From the NCBI GenBank assembly GCA_026989375.1, contig JALSJJ010000179.1, positions 1 to 52,901 on the forward strand: a DNA stretch of 52,901 nt. Direction: 5' to 3'. This DNA comes from Rhodothermus sp. (GTDB lineage Bacteria; Bacteroidota; Rhodothermia; Rhodothermales; Rhodothermaceae). Made by a program: the position numbers and the translations under genes. Below are positions 8,689 through 17,272 of the stretch, piece after piece. Under the pieces are notes generated by a model that was not told the DNA's origin, made no database searches, and was given only the letters and a program-made list of their open reading frames with translations. Positions within the stretch are counted from its first letter, which is position 1. Each line of letters begins with the position of its first letter.

Positions 8689-10407
8689 TTACAGATTGCC
8701 TTTTTTAAGCTGCTCGACAGCATAGTGCGCAGCCCGCGCCGTCAGCGCCATGTAGGTAAGGGATGGGTTCTGGCAGGCCGATGAGGTCATGCACGCCCCG
8801 TCGGTCACGAACACGTTCGGCACCTCGTGCATCTGGTTGTACGCGTTCAGCACCGACGTTTTCGGGTCCCGCCCCATCCGTGCTGTTCCCATCTCATGAA
8901 TGCCTTCGCCTGGCTTATAGTCATCCATGAAAGGCTGCACATTCTTCCCCCCGGCCGCCTCCAGCATTTCGGCCGCTGCGTTGGCCATGTCCTCCCGCAT
9001 CTTAAGCTCGTTCTCGCTCAACGTGCAGTGAATGCGCAGCACCGGAATGCCCCAGGCATCGGTCACTTCCGGATCCAGCTCCACATAGTTCTCATAGCGC
9101 GGCAACATCTCGCCAAAGCCCGTCAGTCCCATGCGCCAGGGGCCCGGATCGCGCAGGGCCTGCTTGAGCGAAACCCCAAATCCGTCCATCTCAGCTCCCC
9201 GCCACCAGCTCCCTCGACTGGCACCGCCCTGATAACCATATCCTCGCAGAAAGTCGGGATGCCGTGTGGCCCGATCTCCCAGGTTACGGAAACGCGGAAT
9301 GTAAATGCCATTGGGCCGATTCCCGAAGTAGTATTTCTCCTCAAATCCCGGGAATTCGGCCACCGCGCCTACCTTGAAATGATGATCCATGAGATAATGC
9401 CCCAGCACCCCGTTCGAATTTCCCAGGCCGTTTGGAAATCGCCGCGACTTCGAATTCAACAAAATCTGCGTGGTCCCCAGTGTCGAAGCGCACAGGAAGA
9501 TGATCCGTCCGTAAAACTCCAGCATCTCTTTCGTCTCCCGATCGATCACGCGCACCCCCACCGCCCGGTCCTTTTCTTCATCGTAAATCACGCTGTGCAC
9601 GATGCTGTTGGGCCGCAGGGTGAGATTGCCGGTCGCCTGGGCCGCCGGGAGCGTGCTGCTCAGGCTGCAGAAATAGGCACCCGGCGTGCAGCCCCGACTG
9701 CAGGGCCCACAGTAATGACAGGCACCCCGTCCGTTGTGGGGCACGGTCAACACTGCACAGCGCCCGATGGTCATTTTGCGACCGGGAAAGGCTCTTTCGA
9801 TGCGTTCCTTGACGTGCCGCTCGACACAGTTCATGGGCATTGGGGGCAGGAATTGCCCATCGGGAAGCTGCGGCAACCCTTCAGCCTGCCCACTGATGCC
9901 TGCAAAACGCTCGACGTAATCATACCATGGCGCAAGGTCTTTGTAGCGGATCGGCCAGTCAATAGCGATTCCCTCCCGCGCATTCGCTTCAAAATCCAGG
10001 TCGCTCAATCGGTAGCTCTGCCGGCCCCACATGATGGAGCGTCCCCCTACCTGATCACCACGAATCCACAGAAAAGGCTTGTCCGGATCGTAAGTGTAAG
10101 GATTCTCCCGGTCGTTAATAAAAAAATGAATGTTGTACTCATTAACGGGTCCGGCCTGCATCTGGATATAGTGATCTTCCAGCATCCGTCGGCGGCCTTC
10201 CAGCCCCCGGAAGGGCGTCTGCCACGGCGGCATATGCTCGGTGATATAATCCTTGCCATGGGTAATCGGTCGACCGCGTTCCAGGAGCAGCGTCTTCAAC
10301 CCCAGCTCGCAGAGCTCCTTGGCTGCCCACCCTCCTGCAATACCTGAGCCTACCACAATCGCATCATATACCTCCGGCGGACGTGCTACAAATACGCGCT
10401 TCTTCAT
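8689..10407 (-). CDS. GMC oxidoreductase, FAD-dependent sugar dehydrogenase large subunit (glucoside 3-dehydrogenase-like)
   Basis: 572 residues from the ATG at 10407; a strong AAGGAGG 5 nt upstream (10413-10419) decides this start over 10431. Domains in order: FAD-binding Rossmann motif GSGIAGG near residue 20, substrate domain, and C-terminal GMC block with catalytic His504 (IHEMGTARMG) and Asn547 (NPSLTYMAL). Cys230, 233, 236 and 240 form a tight cluster (CHYCGPCSRGC) at the place where related FAD-glucose dehydrogenases bind a 3Fe-4S cluster. With no signal peptide, export would depend on the Tat small subunit encoded next. The likely reaction is oxidation of a glycoside or sugar hydroxyl, with electrons passed through the Fe-S centre to a cytochrome. 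It begins the operon ending at 4098. Confidence 0.92.
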   Translation of the reverse strand: MKKRVFVARPPEVYDAIVVGSGIAGGWAAKELCELGLKTLLLERGRPITHGKDYITEHMPPWQTPFRGLEGRRRMLEDHYIQMQAGPVNEYNIHFFINDRENPYTYDPDKPFLWIRGDQVGGRSIMWGRQSYRLSDLDFEANAREGIAIDWPIRYKDLAPWYDYVERFAGISGQAEGLPQLPDGQFLPPMPMNCVERHVKERIERAFPGRKMTIGRCAVLTVPHNGRGACHYCGPCSRGCTPGAYFCSLSSTLPAAQATGNLTLRPNSIVHSVIYDEEKDRAVGVRVIDRETKEMLEFYGRIIFLCASTLGTTQILLNSKSRRFPNGLGNSNGVLGHYLMDHHFKVGAVAEFPGFEEKYYFGNRPNGIYIPRFRNLGDRATRHPDFLRGYGYQGGASRGSWWRGAEMDGFGVSLKQALRDPGPWRMGLTGFGEMLPRYENYVELDPEVTDAWGIPVLRIHCTLSENELKMREDMANAAAEMLEAAGGKNVQPFMDDYKPGEGIHEMGTARMGRDPKTSVLNAYNQMHEVPNVFVTDGACMTSSACQNPSLTYMALTARAAHYAVEQLKKGNL

Positions 10408-10412
10408 GAGAA

Positions 10413-10419
10413 CCTCCTT
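10413..10419 (-). promoter_or_regulatory. Strong ribosome-binding site of the GMC gene
   Basis: AAGGAGG on the minus strand, 5 nt before ATG 10407. It is one of the few near-perfect Shine-Dalgarno sequences in the window and fixes the start codon. Confidence 0.8.
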
Positions 10420-10580
10420 GCAAAGGTACAACCGAAAGCCCTTTCATCAGACAAATTGAAGATAACGTGGAGGCTATCATTTCGCAAATAATGAGACCGG
10501 TTCCAGCCTTAATCCGTGCGTCACCTTTGCTATTTTAGAAATTACAGGGGATTATAGAGGCAAACTTCTGGAACATCCCT

Positions 10581-11825
10581 ATGAAACGACTCGGTGTAGG
10601 CTTCATCGGAAGCGGCTTTATCACGCGCTTTCACATTCAATCCTGGCAGGCCGTCCGGGATGCGGACGTTCGCGGCATCTGGAGCCCGAACCGTACGCAC
10701 GCCGAAGCGGCAGCGGCGCTGGCCCGCGAGCTACGCGTAGGGGACGCCCGGGTGTTTAACTCCATTGAGGCGATGGTAGCTGATCCGTCGATCGACGCCA
10801 TCTGGATCTGCGGTCCCAACCATACTCGTCTTGAAAACCTGGAAGCCATTGTCGACACGCTGGAACGGGGTCGCGGCGAACTGGTCGGCGTGGCCTGCGA
10901 AAAACCGCTGGCCCGCAACGTGGCCGAAGCGCAGCGCATGGTGGCGCTGGTAGAGCGGGCCGGCCTGCTGCATGGCTACTTGGAAGACCAGCTTTTTACC
11001 CCGGCCATTCGACGGGGCCGCGAGATCCTCTGGAAACGCGGCGCCGCATTGACCGGCCGCCCTTATCTGGCCCGTGCGGCCGAAGAGCACAGCGGCCCGC
11101 ATGCCCCCTGGTTCTGGTTTGGTAACCTTCAGGGTGGCGGCGTACTCAACGACATGATGTGCCACAGCGTCGAGGTCGCCCGTTTTCTGCTGACCGAGCC
11201 GGGCAAACCCCGCCAGAGCATTCGTCCGGTCAAGGTCACGGCCCAGATTGCCAGCCTGAAGTGGTCGCGTCCGGAATATGCCGCCTGGCTCAGGGAACAC
11301 ATGGACCCGAGCCTGGACTACGAACATCATCCCGCTGAAGACTTTGCCCGGGCGACCATCGAATTCGTGGACGAAGCCGGCCGCCCGCTCATCGCCGAGA
11401 CGACCACTTCCTGGAGCTATGTGGGTCCTGGCCTGCGTCTGACCGCCGAGCTGTTGGGTCCCGAGTACTCCCTGCAGATCAACTCGCTGGACACAGGCGC
11501 CCGCCTGTTTTTCAGCCGGCGCGTGCAGGGCGAAGCCGGGGAAGATCTGGTCGAGAAGCAAAATGCCGAGCAGGGCTGGATGCCGCTGGTGGGCAACGAA
11601 GCGGCCGAGTACGGCTACGAAGGGGAAAACCGCTACTTCGTGCACTGCTTCCTGGAAAGGCGCCAGCCAGAAGAAGACTTTTATGCCGGCCTGGAAGTCG
11701 TAGAGCTGCTCATGACGGCCTACATGAGCGCCGAGCAGGAGCGCACGCTTCCCTGGAAGCCCGAGGGGCTGGAGACGTTTGTGCCGGCCGTTGCTCAGGG
11801 CACCTGGCAACCGATCCGGCGGTAA
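10581..11825 (+). CDS. Gfo/Idh/MocA family oxidoreductase, divergent from the GMC operon
   Basis: 414 residues and the only plus-strand gene between 2.7 and 41.7 kb. The N-terminal Rossmann fold begins GVGFIGSGFI (5-14) and CEKPL (106-110) contains catalytic Lys108. A conserved GGGVLNDMMCHSVE block in the middle supplies the Asp/His of the family. No export signal. The 173-bp gap to the GMC gene is AT-rich and must hold divergent promoters, so it may respond to the same signal. It is convergent with the Tat-type Gfo/Idh gene downstream. Function: NAD(P)-linked oxidation or reduction of an unidentified sugar derivative. Confidence 0.9.
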   Translation: MKRLGVGFIGSGFITRFHIQSWQAVRDADVRGIWSPNRTHAEAAAALARELRVGDARVFNSIEAMVADPSIDAIWICGPNHTRLENLEAIVDTLERGRGELVGVACEKPLARNVAEAQRMVALVERAGLLHGYLEDQLFTPAIRRGREILWKRGAALTGRPYLARAAEEHSGPHAPWFWFGNLQGGGVLNDMMCHSVEVARFLLTEPGKPRQSIRPVKVTAQIASLKWSRPEYAAWLREHMDPSLDYEHHPAEDFARATIEFVDEAGRPLIAETTTSWSYVGPGLRLTAELLGPEYSLQINSLDTGARLFFSRRVQGEAGEDLVEKQNAEQGWMPLVGNEAAEYGYEGENRYFVHCFLERRQPEEDFYAGLEVVELLMTAYMSAEQERTLPWKPEGLETFVPAVAQGTWQPIRR

Positions 11826-11927
11826 CGGAAACGGGTTGCTTGCGCGTAACGGTTACTGTACGGAAGACCTTCCTCTTTATCTGGAGACTGCATGTCCGCG
11901 TCCGTGCAGTACGCCTCATCCGGCGGA

Positions 11928-13262
11928 CTACAGTTGCCAGCCTTCGCGATAGGTTGGGCGGATGTATTCTTCCGGAACCTCGATGTTCGTCACGCGCATC
12001 GCAGCGGCATCCCATTCGATGGGGCCCCCCAGTCGTACGGCAAGGTTCCCCAGCAGCACCATTTCCGTGAGGGGTCCGGCATAGTCCGGGAAGTTCGAAC
12101 CGGTCTGTCCCCCTTCTTTGCAGGCCTGGATCCACTCCTGATAGACCCCGCGGGAACGGGGGTAGCGCGGCTCGGGAGCGGAAGCCAGCCATTCCTGATG
12201 CCGGTGCTCCGGCACCAGCCGCGGATCATCCCCATAGGGACCGGCGATGAGCACCCCTTCGTCGCCCACGAACATCTGTCCATTGGCCATGGGGGGCCAG
12301 GGCCGGTTCTTTTCCCAGAGGGGTGGGCGCGGCGGCGCCAGGCTCCCGTCACGCCAGATCAATCGAAGCGCCGGCCGGTTGTCGCGGGCCGCGAATTCGT
12401 AGGTCACGCGCGAAACCAGGGGCGCGGTCTCCGGGAAGACCGGAGTGGTTTCAGCCATCACGCGCACAGGATCGCGCAGGTCGAACGTCCAGAACGCGGC
12501 ATCCATGATGTGACAGCCCATGTCGCCCAGGGCCCCCGTACCGAAGTCCCACCAGCCCCGCCATTTGAAGGGCAGGTAGGCGGGATGGTAGGGGCGTTCC
12601 GGGGCCGGCCCCAGCCACAGATCCCAGTCCAGCGTGGGTGGCACATGGTAGGCTTCCAGCGGGCGCTTGAGGGCCTGGGGCCAGATCGGCCGGTTTGTCC
12701 AGCAGTGAATTTCCCGCACCGTGCCAATGGCCCCGGCCTCGATCCATTCTCGAATCAGGCGCGTCCCTTCACCCGCATGCCCCTGATTGCCCATCTGCGT
12801 CACCACGCCTTGCTCCCGGGCGGCCTCGGCCAGACGCCGTGCCTCGTAGATCATACGCGTGAGCGGCTTTTCACAGTAGACGTGCTTGCCCATCTGGATT
12901 GCCATCAGGGCCGCCGCCGCGTGCGTGTGGTCGGGCGTCGAAATGACCACCGCATCGATGCGCTTTTCTTCCCGCTCCAGCATGACGCGAAAATCTCTGT
13001 AGCGCGGGACGTCCGGAAAGGCGCGATAGGTCTCCGCGGCGCGCTCATCGTCCACGTCGCAGAAAGCCACCAGGGTTTCGCTGGCCACACCCCGTACGTT
13101 CCAGGCGCCGCGTCCTCCTACGCCAATGCAGGCGATGTTCAATTTGTCGCTGGGCGGTACGAATCCACGACCCAGCACGTGCCGGGGCACCACCATGAAG
13201 GCTGCCCCTGCAGTGGCCATCGTACCCAGAAACCGACGTCGTGAAATGTTCTGGCCCGCCAT
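11928..13262 (-). CDS. Tat-exported Gfo/Idh/MocA family oxidoreductase
   Basis: 444 residues. SRRRFLGTMATAGAAFMVV near the N-terminus is a classic Tat signal, giving a periplasmic NAD(P)-binding enzyme, as in Zymomonas glucose-fructose oxidoreductase, whose cofactor stays bound. The Rossmann motif is IGVGGRGAW (46-54), CEKPLTRM (130-137) carries catalytic Lys132, and GALGDMGCHIMD provides the active-site Asp/His. The C-terminal half resembles the bacterial-type Gfo/Idh domain found beside DUF1080 proteins. It is the last gene of the four-gene operon starting with the MFS transporter, 73 bp after the DUF1080 gene. Confidence 0.92.
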   Translation of the reverse strand: MAGQNISRRRFLGTMATAGAAFMVVPRHVLGRGFVPPSDKLNIACIGVGGRGAWNVRGVASETLVAFCDVDDERAAETYRAFPDVPRYRDFRVMLEREEKRIDAVVISTPDHTHAAAALMAIQMGKHVYCEKPLTRMIYEARRLAEAAREQGVVTQMGNQGHAGEGTRLIREWIEAGAIGTVREIHCWTNRPIWPQALKRPLEAYHVPPTLDWDLWLGPAPERPYHPAYLPFKWRGWWDFGTGALGDMGCHIMDAAFWTFDLRDPVRVMAETTPVFPETAPLVSRVTYEFAARDNRPALRLIWRDGSLAPPRPPLWEKNRPWPPMANGQMFVGDEGVLIAGPYGDDPRLVPEHRHQEWLASAPEPRYPRSRGVYQEWIQACKEGGQTGSNFPDYAGPLTEMVLLGNLAVRLGGPIEWDAAAMRVTNIEVPEEYIRPTYREGWQL

Positions 13263-13335
13263 TTTTCACGTCGGGTTGGTTTAGCCTTCGAAGATTTCTC
13301 TGCAGCACCCCGGTCCTCAACGGCCGTGCGCTCCG

Positions 13336-14061
13336 TCAGCGGAGCAGGCGAATCCGGATATTGCGATACCAGACCGGATCGCCATGATTTTGCAGCGCAA
13401 TGTGTCCCTCAGATGCCCTGCCGAAGTTCGGATAGACCCGAAACTTGCTGGCCGCCACGCGGGCGTTCCAGTCGTCGCTGCCCAGTTCGTATTCGACCAC
13501 TTTCTGGCCATTGAGCCAGTGTTCTACGTGCGTGCCGTCAACGACAATGCGCGCGGTGTTCCATTCTCCGGCCGGTCGCACCGCCTGCGGATCGGTCGGA
13601 TAGAGCGCATAGCAGGCGCCGGCGCTCGTTTTTGGGTCGTTGCCGTTTGGATGGCCCGCATTGTCCAGCACCTGATACTCCGGCCCGCTCATCCACGGCG
13701 CGTCGTACGTCTCGGTCACCCGGTACATAATCCCACTGTTGCCGCCCGGCGCTACCTTCCACTCCAGTTCCAGCACAAAGTCCGCAAACTGCTCCTTCGT
13801 GATCAGATCGCCGCTACCTTCGCCCGTGCAGTGCAGCGTTCCGTCTTCAGCGATCCGCCAACAGGGCGGAATCGTCTCGCTCCGGTAGCCGCGCCAGGCC
13901 TCCAGGCTGGTTCCATCGAAGAGGACGATCCAGCCGTTCGACGTGTCGGCCGCGGTTGCCTGCCGCTCCGACGAGGCGCCCGATTGCGACGATCCGCATC
14001 CGCCGGCCAGCACAATCAGGCCCAGCAGGGCACCTACCCGTAGAAGCGTTCGGTTCATCAC
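13336..14061 (-). CDS. DUF1080 (3-keto-disaccharide hydrolase / keto-glycoside lyase) lipoprotein
   Basis: 241 residues. The signal peptide ends in VLAGGC (Cys22), a good lipobox, placing it on the periplasmic side of a membrane. A Ser/Ala-rich linker leads to a jelly-roll DUF1080 domain from about residue 44: [25 protein letters not shown] (107-114), GPEYQVLDN (126-134) and the C-terminal [22 protein letters not shown]1080 members act on 3-keto-glycosides; as I recall, work on Bacteroides assigned them 3-keto-glucoside lyase activity. Its start overlaps the upstream TIM-barrel stop by 4 nt (ATGA), indicating translational coupling. Confidence 0.93.
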   Translation of the reverse strand: MMNRTLLRVGALLGLIVLAGGCGSSQSGASSERQATAADTSNGWIVLFDGTSLEAWRGYRSETIPPCWRIAEDGTLHCTGEGSGDLITKEQFADFVLELEWKVAPGGNSGIMYRVTETYDAPWMSGPEYQVLDNAGHPNGNDPKTSAGACYALYPTDPQAVRPAGEWNTARIVVDGTHVEHWLNGQKVVEYELGSDDWNARVAASKFRVYPNFGRASEGHIALQNHGDPVWYRNIRIRLLR

Positions 14062-14987
14062 GGTGCTCCCTGATCGTTCCGGGTTGTTTCGGTCAACAGC
14101 GTGCGCACGCGCTCCAGCAGCCTTTTGGTCGCCCGAATGCCGCTGGGTTCATCCAATCGATGCCCTTCGTATTCAATGCCAATGTAGCCGCGATAGCCTG
14201 CCTTGTGCACGATGCGCAGCAAACGTACATAATCCAGCCGGGTCTCGTTACCTTCGGCGTCGAAGTCGTACGATTTGGCGCTCACTCCCCGGGCAAACGG
14301 CATCAGCTCGTCCAGCCCCTGATAGGGATCGTACCGGGTAGTGGCGTCGATGCGCCAGTTGCCGAAGTCCGGCAGCGTGCCACACCGCGGGTGATCCACC
14401 AGATGAATGACCCCGGCCAGCCAGGCACCGTTGCTGGACAGCCCGCCGTGATTTTCGACGAGCACGTTCAGCTCGTGCGCGGCAGCAAATTCGGTCAATC
14501 GACGCAATCCATCGGCCGCCAGCTTCTGCTGCTCCTCGTAGCTGCCTTCGCTGGCGGCGTTGACCCGAATGGAATGGCAGTCCAGAAAGCGGGCGGCCTC
14601 TACCCATTTGTAGTGGTTTTCAACAGCCTGGCGGCGCTTCTTCGGATCCGGGTCGCCCAGGCGCCCTTCCCGGTCGCACATGATCAGCAGGCTGCGCACG
14701 CCTTCGCCCTCGGCCCGTCGCTTCAGTTCCCGGAGGTAGGCCCGGTCGCGCGCCCGGTCGAAAAAGAACTGATTCACGTATTCGACCGCCTCAATTCCGA
14801 ACTCGCGCCGGGCCACCACCGGAAAGTCCAGAGCATCCAGCTTCCCGCCAAAGATTGTCCGGTGCAGCGACCACTGGGCCAGCGAAATTCGAAACCAGGG
14901 GGGCGCCTCGGCGCTACCGGCCTGCGGCCATCCCAGGCCAGCGACCAGTAACGCCGAAGTTCGCTGCAGAAAGTCCCGTCGATTCAT
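14058..14987 (-). CDS. Tat-exported sugar isomerase/epimerase-like TIM-barrel protein
   Basis: 309 residues. [19 protein letters not shown] is a Tat signal with probable cleavage near SAEA (25-28). The barrel has metal-site candidates Glu178 (LVENHGG), Asp207 (PDFGNW), Lys238 and Glu272 (GIEYEG). In the Bacteroides 3-keto-glycoside pathway, as I recall it, a protein of this fold hydrates the unsaturated keto-sugar left by the DUF1080 lyase. The coupling to DUF1080 here (4-nt overlap) suits that partnership. It follows the MFS transporter by 9 bp. Confidence 0.9.
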   Translation of the reverse strand: MNRRDFLQRTSALLVAGLGWPQAGSAEAPPWFRISLAQWSLHRTIFGGKLDALDFPVVARREFGIEAVEYVNQFFFDRARDRAYLRELKRRAEGEGVRSLLIMCDREGRLGDPDPKKRRQAVENHYKWVEAARFLDCHSIRVNAASEGSYEEQQKLAADGLRRLTEFAAAHELNVLVENHGGLSSNGAWLAGVIHLVDHPRCGTLPDFGNWRIDATTRYDPYQGLDELMPFARGVSAKSYDFDAEGNETRLDYVRLLRIVHKAGYRGYIGIEYEGHRLDEPSGIRATKRLLERVRTLLTETTRNDQGAP

Positions 14988-14996
14988 GGCGCCGCG

Positions 14997-16262
14997 TTAT
15001 TGCTCTACGGTAGCAGGGGCCCCGGTGGCTGCGGCCGGCGCCCGTTCCACTCGGTCGTTGAACAGCAGGCCGAACAGCACCATCACCACGGCAGCAAACA
15101 CCGCCGGAATGAACCAGAACTGCTGCCAGGCTTCCAGCGTCAGCGACCCGGCTTCGCTCAGGAAGCTGTTGTACAGATTCCCCGCTACCTGTGCCCCGAT
15201 GAGCATGCCCAGTCCATAGGTCACCAGCACGAGCATGCCCTGCGCCTGACCGCGAATCTCCGGGGTCGACTTTTTGTCCACATAGATCTGTCCCGTCACA
15301 AAGAAGAAGTCATAGCAGATGCCGTGCAGCAGAATGCCCAGAATGATCATCCAGAAGATCGTACTGGGGGCGGCCAGCGCAAACAGCACGTAGCGCAGTA
15401 CCCAGGCACCCATCCCCACCAGCAGCATCCATTTAACCCCCAACCGCGCAAAGAATACCGGCATCAGCAGCATAAAGACCACTTCGGACATCTGCCCGAG
15501 CGTCTGCGTGCCGGCAATGTTCTGAAATCCCGTCGCCTCCAGGAAAAGCTGCGTAAAGTTATAGTAAGCGGCCAGCGGAATGCTGATCAAAAACGAACTG
15601 ACCAGGAACACGTAGAACGGCTTACTACCCAGTTGTTCAAGTGCATCCAGCCCCACGATGCTCCTAATTGAAACACGCTGGCCGGCAGCCGGCGGGGGCG
15701 TATGCGGCAGTGTAAAGCTGAAAAACCCCAGGAGCATACTGGCCACGGCCGCTGTGTAGATGGGCAGCGGAGTCTGCTCGGGCAGGCGCCCCTCCGCAAC
15801 AAAAAACTTCAACACAAAGCTTACAAATAGTCCGGCGACGATCCAGCCAATGGTGCCGAACACCCGAATCAGGGGAAACTGCCTCTCCTGGCTCTGAATG
15901 TGATGGAACGCCAGCGAATTGGCCAGCCCCAGCGTGGGCATGTAACAAAGATTATAAAGCAGGAGCAGCAGAATAAAGAGAACGGGCGCTCCGCTGAACT
16001 GCGGCACCAGTAGCAAGACCAGACCGCCCAGCAGGTGCAGCACCCCCAGCACTTTTTCTGTGGCAAAGTAGCGGTCGGCCACCAGCCCCAGAAAGAACGG
16101 CGCGGCAATGGCCGCGATCGGATTGACGGTATAGGGCCAATGCGTGAGCGTGCCCATCCCCTCGGCAGCCATGTAGACGGCCACCGACGTATACCAGGCA
16201 CCCCAGATAAAGAACTCCAGAAACATCATCGCGCTGAGGCGCATGCCCAGGAAACGCTTCAT
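14997..16262 (-). CDS. MFS transporter of the nucleoside:H+ symporter (NupG-like) type
   Basis: 421 residues with about twelve hydrophobic helices and no N-terminal signal. LEFFIWGAWYTSVAVYM in the first helix and the loop GLVADRYFATEKVLGVLHL match the NupG-like family. In Bacteroidota such proteins are frequently encoded with TIM-barrel and Gfo/Idh enzymes and probably carry sugars, keto-sugars or cyclitols rather than nucleosides. It is the first gene of the operon reaching to 11928. A LacI-type palindrome lies 105 bp upstream of its ATG. Substrate is inferred from context only. Confidence 0.88.
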   Translation of the reverse strand: MKRFLGMRLSAMMFLEFFIWGAWYTSVAVYMAAEGMGTLTHWPYTVNPIAAIAAPFFLGLVADRYFATEKVLGVLHLLGGLVLLLVPQFSGAPVLFILLLLLYNLCYMPTLGLANSLAFHHIQSQERQFPLIRVFGTIGWIVAGLFVSFVLKFFVAEGRLPEQTPLPIYTAAVASMLLGFFSFTLPHTPPPAAGQRVSIRSIVGLDALEQLGSKPFYVFLVSSFLISIPLAAYYNFTQLFLEATGFQNIAGTQTLGQMSEVVFMLLMPVFFARLGVKWMLLVGMGAWVLRYVLFALAAPSTIFWMIILGILLHGICYDFFFVTGQIYVDKKSTPEIRGQAQGMLVLVTYGLGMLIGAQVAGNLYNSFLSEAGSLTLEAWQQFWFIPAVFAAVVMVLFGLLFNDRVERAPAAATGAPATVEQ

Positions 16263-16366
16263 AGCTACAGGGAGGCTGTTGGTAGGAGAAAACGCTTACT
16301 TTTCTCGTGAAGAAGTTTAGAACAAAATAATGGAAAAACTCAAGCCTGCCAACTGGCTTTCCTGAA

Positions 16367-16380
16367 TGGAAGCGTTCCCA
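16367..16380 (-). promoter_or_regulatory. LacI/GalR-type operator candidate upstream of the MFS operon
   Basis: TGGAAGCGTTCCCA (plus strand) is a near-perfect 14-bp palindrome with the central CG step typical of LacI-family operators. It lies 105 bp upstream of the MFS start, in the gap after the decayed TPR gene. A near-identical site occurs upstream of susC (33846-33859) in the same orientation relative to the gene. Confidence 0.6.
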
Positions 16381-16405
16381 TCTCCCGAGTAAGATTTTGT
16401 CTGAT

Positions 16406-17272
16406 CTATCTGTTCTTGAGGAGACCGAATAGATAATGGCGGGGTTCTGGACGATCAGGTGCCGGCCGAAGGGCTTGTTGCCAGGCGCGAGGGGCGGCTT
16501 TGGACGTTCTCAGTTGCTGCAGGGTACGCCCCAGGCTATAGTGGGCGGCCTGATGCCAGGGTGCTTCCCGCACTACAGCTTCAGGCAAGGAGTGGGCCTA
16601 CGCCGGTTGTTCGGTCAGCAGCAGATTGCCCCGGCGATCGCAGGCCATTAGACTTTGCGGGGCCAGCTCACGAGCGCGATGAGCTACCCGGAGCGCCTCG
16701 GCATAACGGCCTTCGTCTTCGCACAGTTCGGCCAGATCGAGCCAGGCTTCGGCATAGGTGCTGTCGTACTGAAGAGGCGGTCTTCAGCGCCAGACGTGCA
16801 CTGTCGGGTTGCCCCAGCTCCAGATAAGCCCGACCGATGCTGCGCCACGAGAGGGCATTGGGATGCCGGATCAGCTCCAGCCGGAACAGCACGATCGCCT
16901 TACGAAACCGCCCCAACGGGCCGCATTGTTGGCCAAGTTGTGCCAGAGATCCGGGCAGGCCGGTGCCTGCCGGGCCACCAGCCAGTACAGGCTGTCGGCT
17001 GCGTCAAGCAGCCGCATGTGCGTGTAGACGCGGCCTTTGAAAAAATAAAACATCTGGATGTTCGGGCTGAAGCCCCGTGGCACTATCTGCCAGTTGAACG
17101 GCGCGGATAAACTGTTGCCGCTGAAATGCCTGTTCGGCCCGGGCCAACAGCGCCCGGGTCCGGGGCAGAAGAGGGGGAGAGACCGGGGGGCTTTCTGGCA
17201 GGCACTGAACACGCTCAGCCCAAGGATCAGCCACCCGATCCGGCCGATGCGGCAGTGCCCTGTCATTTCCAT
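16406..17272 (-). pseudogene. Decayed TPR lipoprotein gene with four frameshifts and one in-frame stop
   Basis: Joining segments of two minus-strand frames recovers a TPR lipoprotein. It has a signal with lipobox-like VFSAC, then RALLARAEQAFQRQQFIRAV, then GRVYTHMRLLDAADSLYWLV, then KAIVLFRLELIRHPNALS, then TYAEAWLDLAELCEDEGR, a TAG at 16598-16600, and SLPEAVVREAPWHQAAHY to a stop at 16406. Frame changes fall near 17190 (C5/C6 runs on the minus strand), 17045 (A6), 16920 and 16775. The original ATG overlaps the stop of the UnbV gene by one base (TAATG), so it was translationally coupled to it. Sequencing error could explain single indels, but four shifts plus a stop favour real decay. Confidence 0.8.

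Noticed and set aside
11892-13244. 450-codon plus-strand frame opposite the Tat Gfo/Idh gene
   Set aside because: The minus-strand protein has a Tat signal and conserved motifs; the antisense frame has none.
16406-17272. Programmed frameshifting in the TPR gene
   Set aside because: Four separate frame changes plus a stop codon, without slippery-site structures, fit decay or sequence error better.
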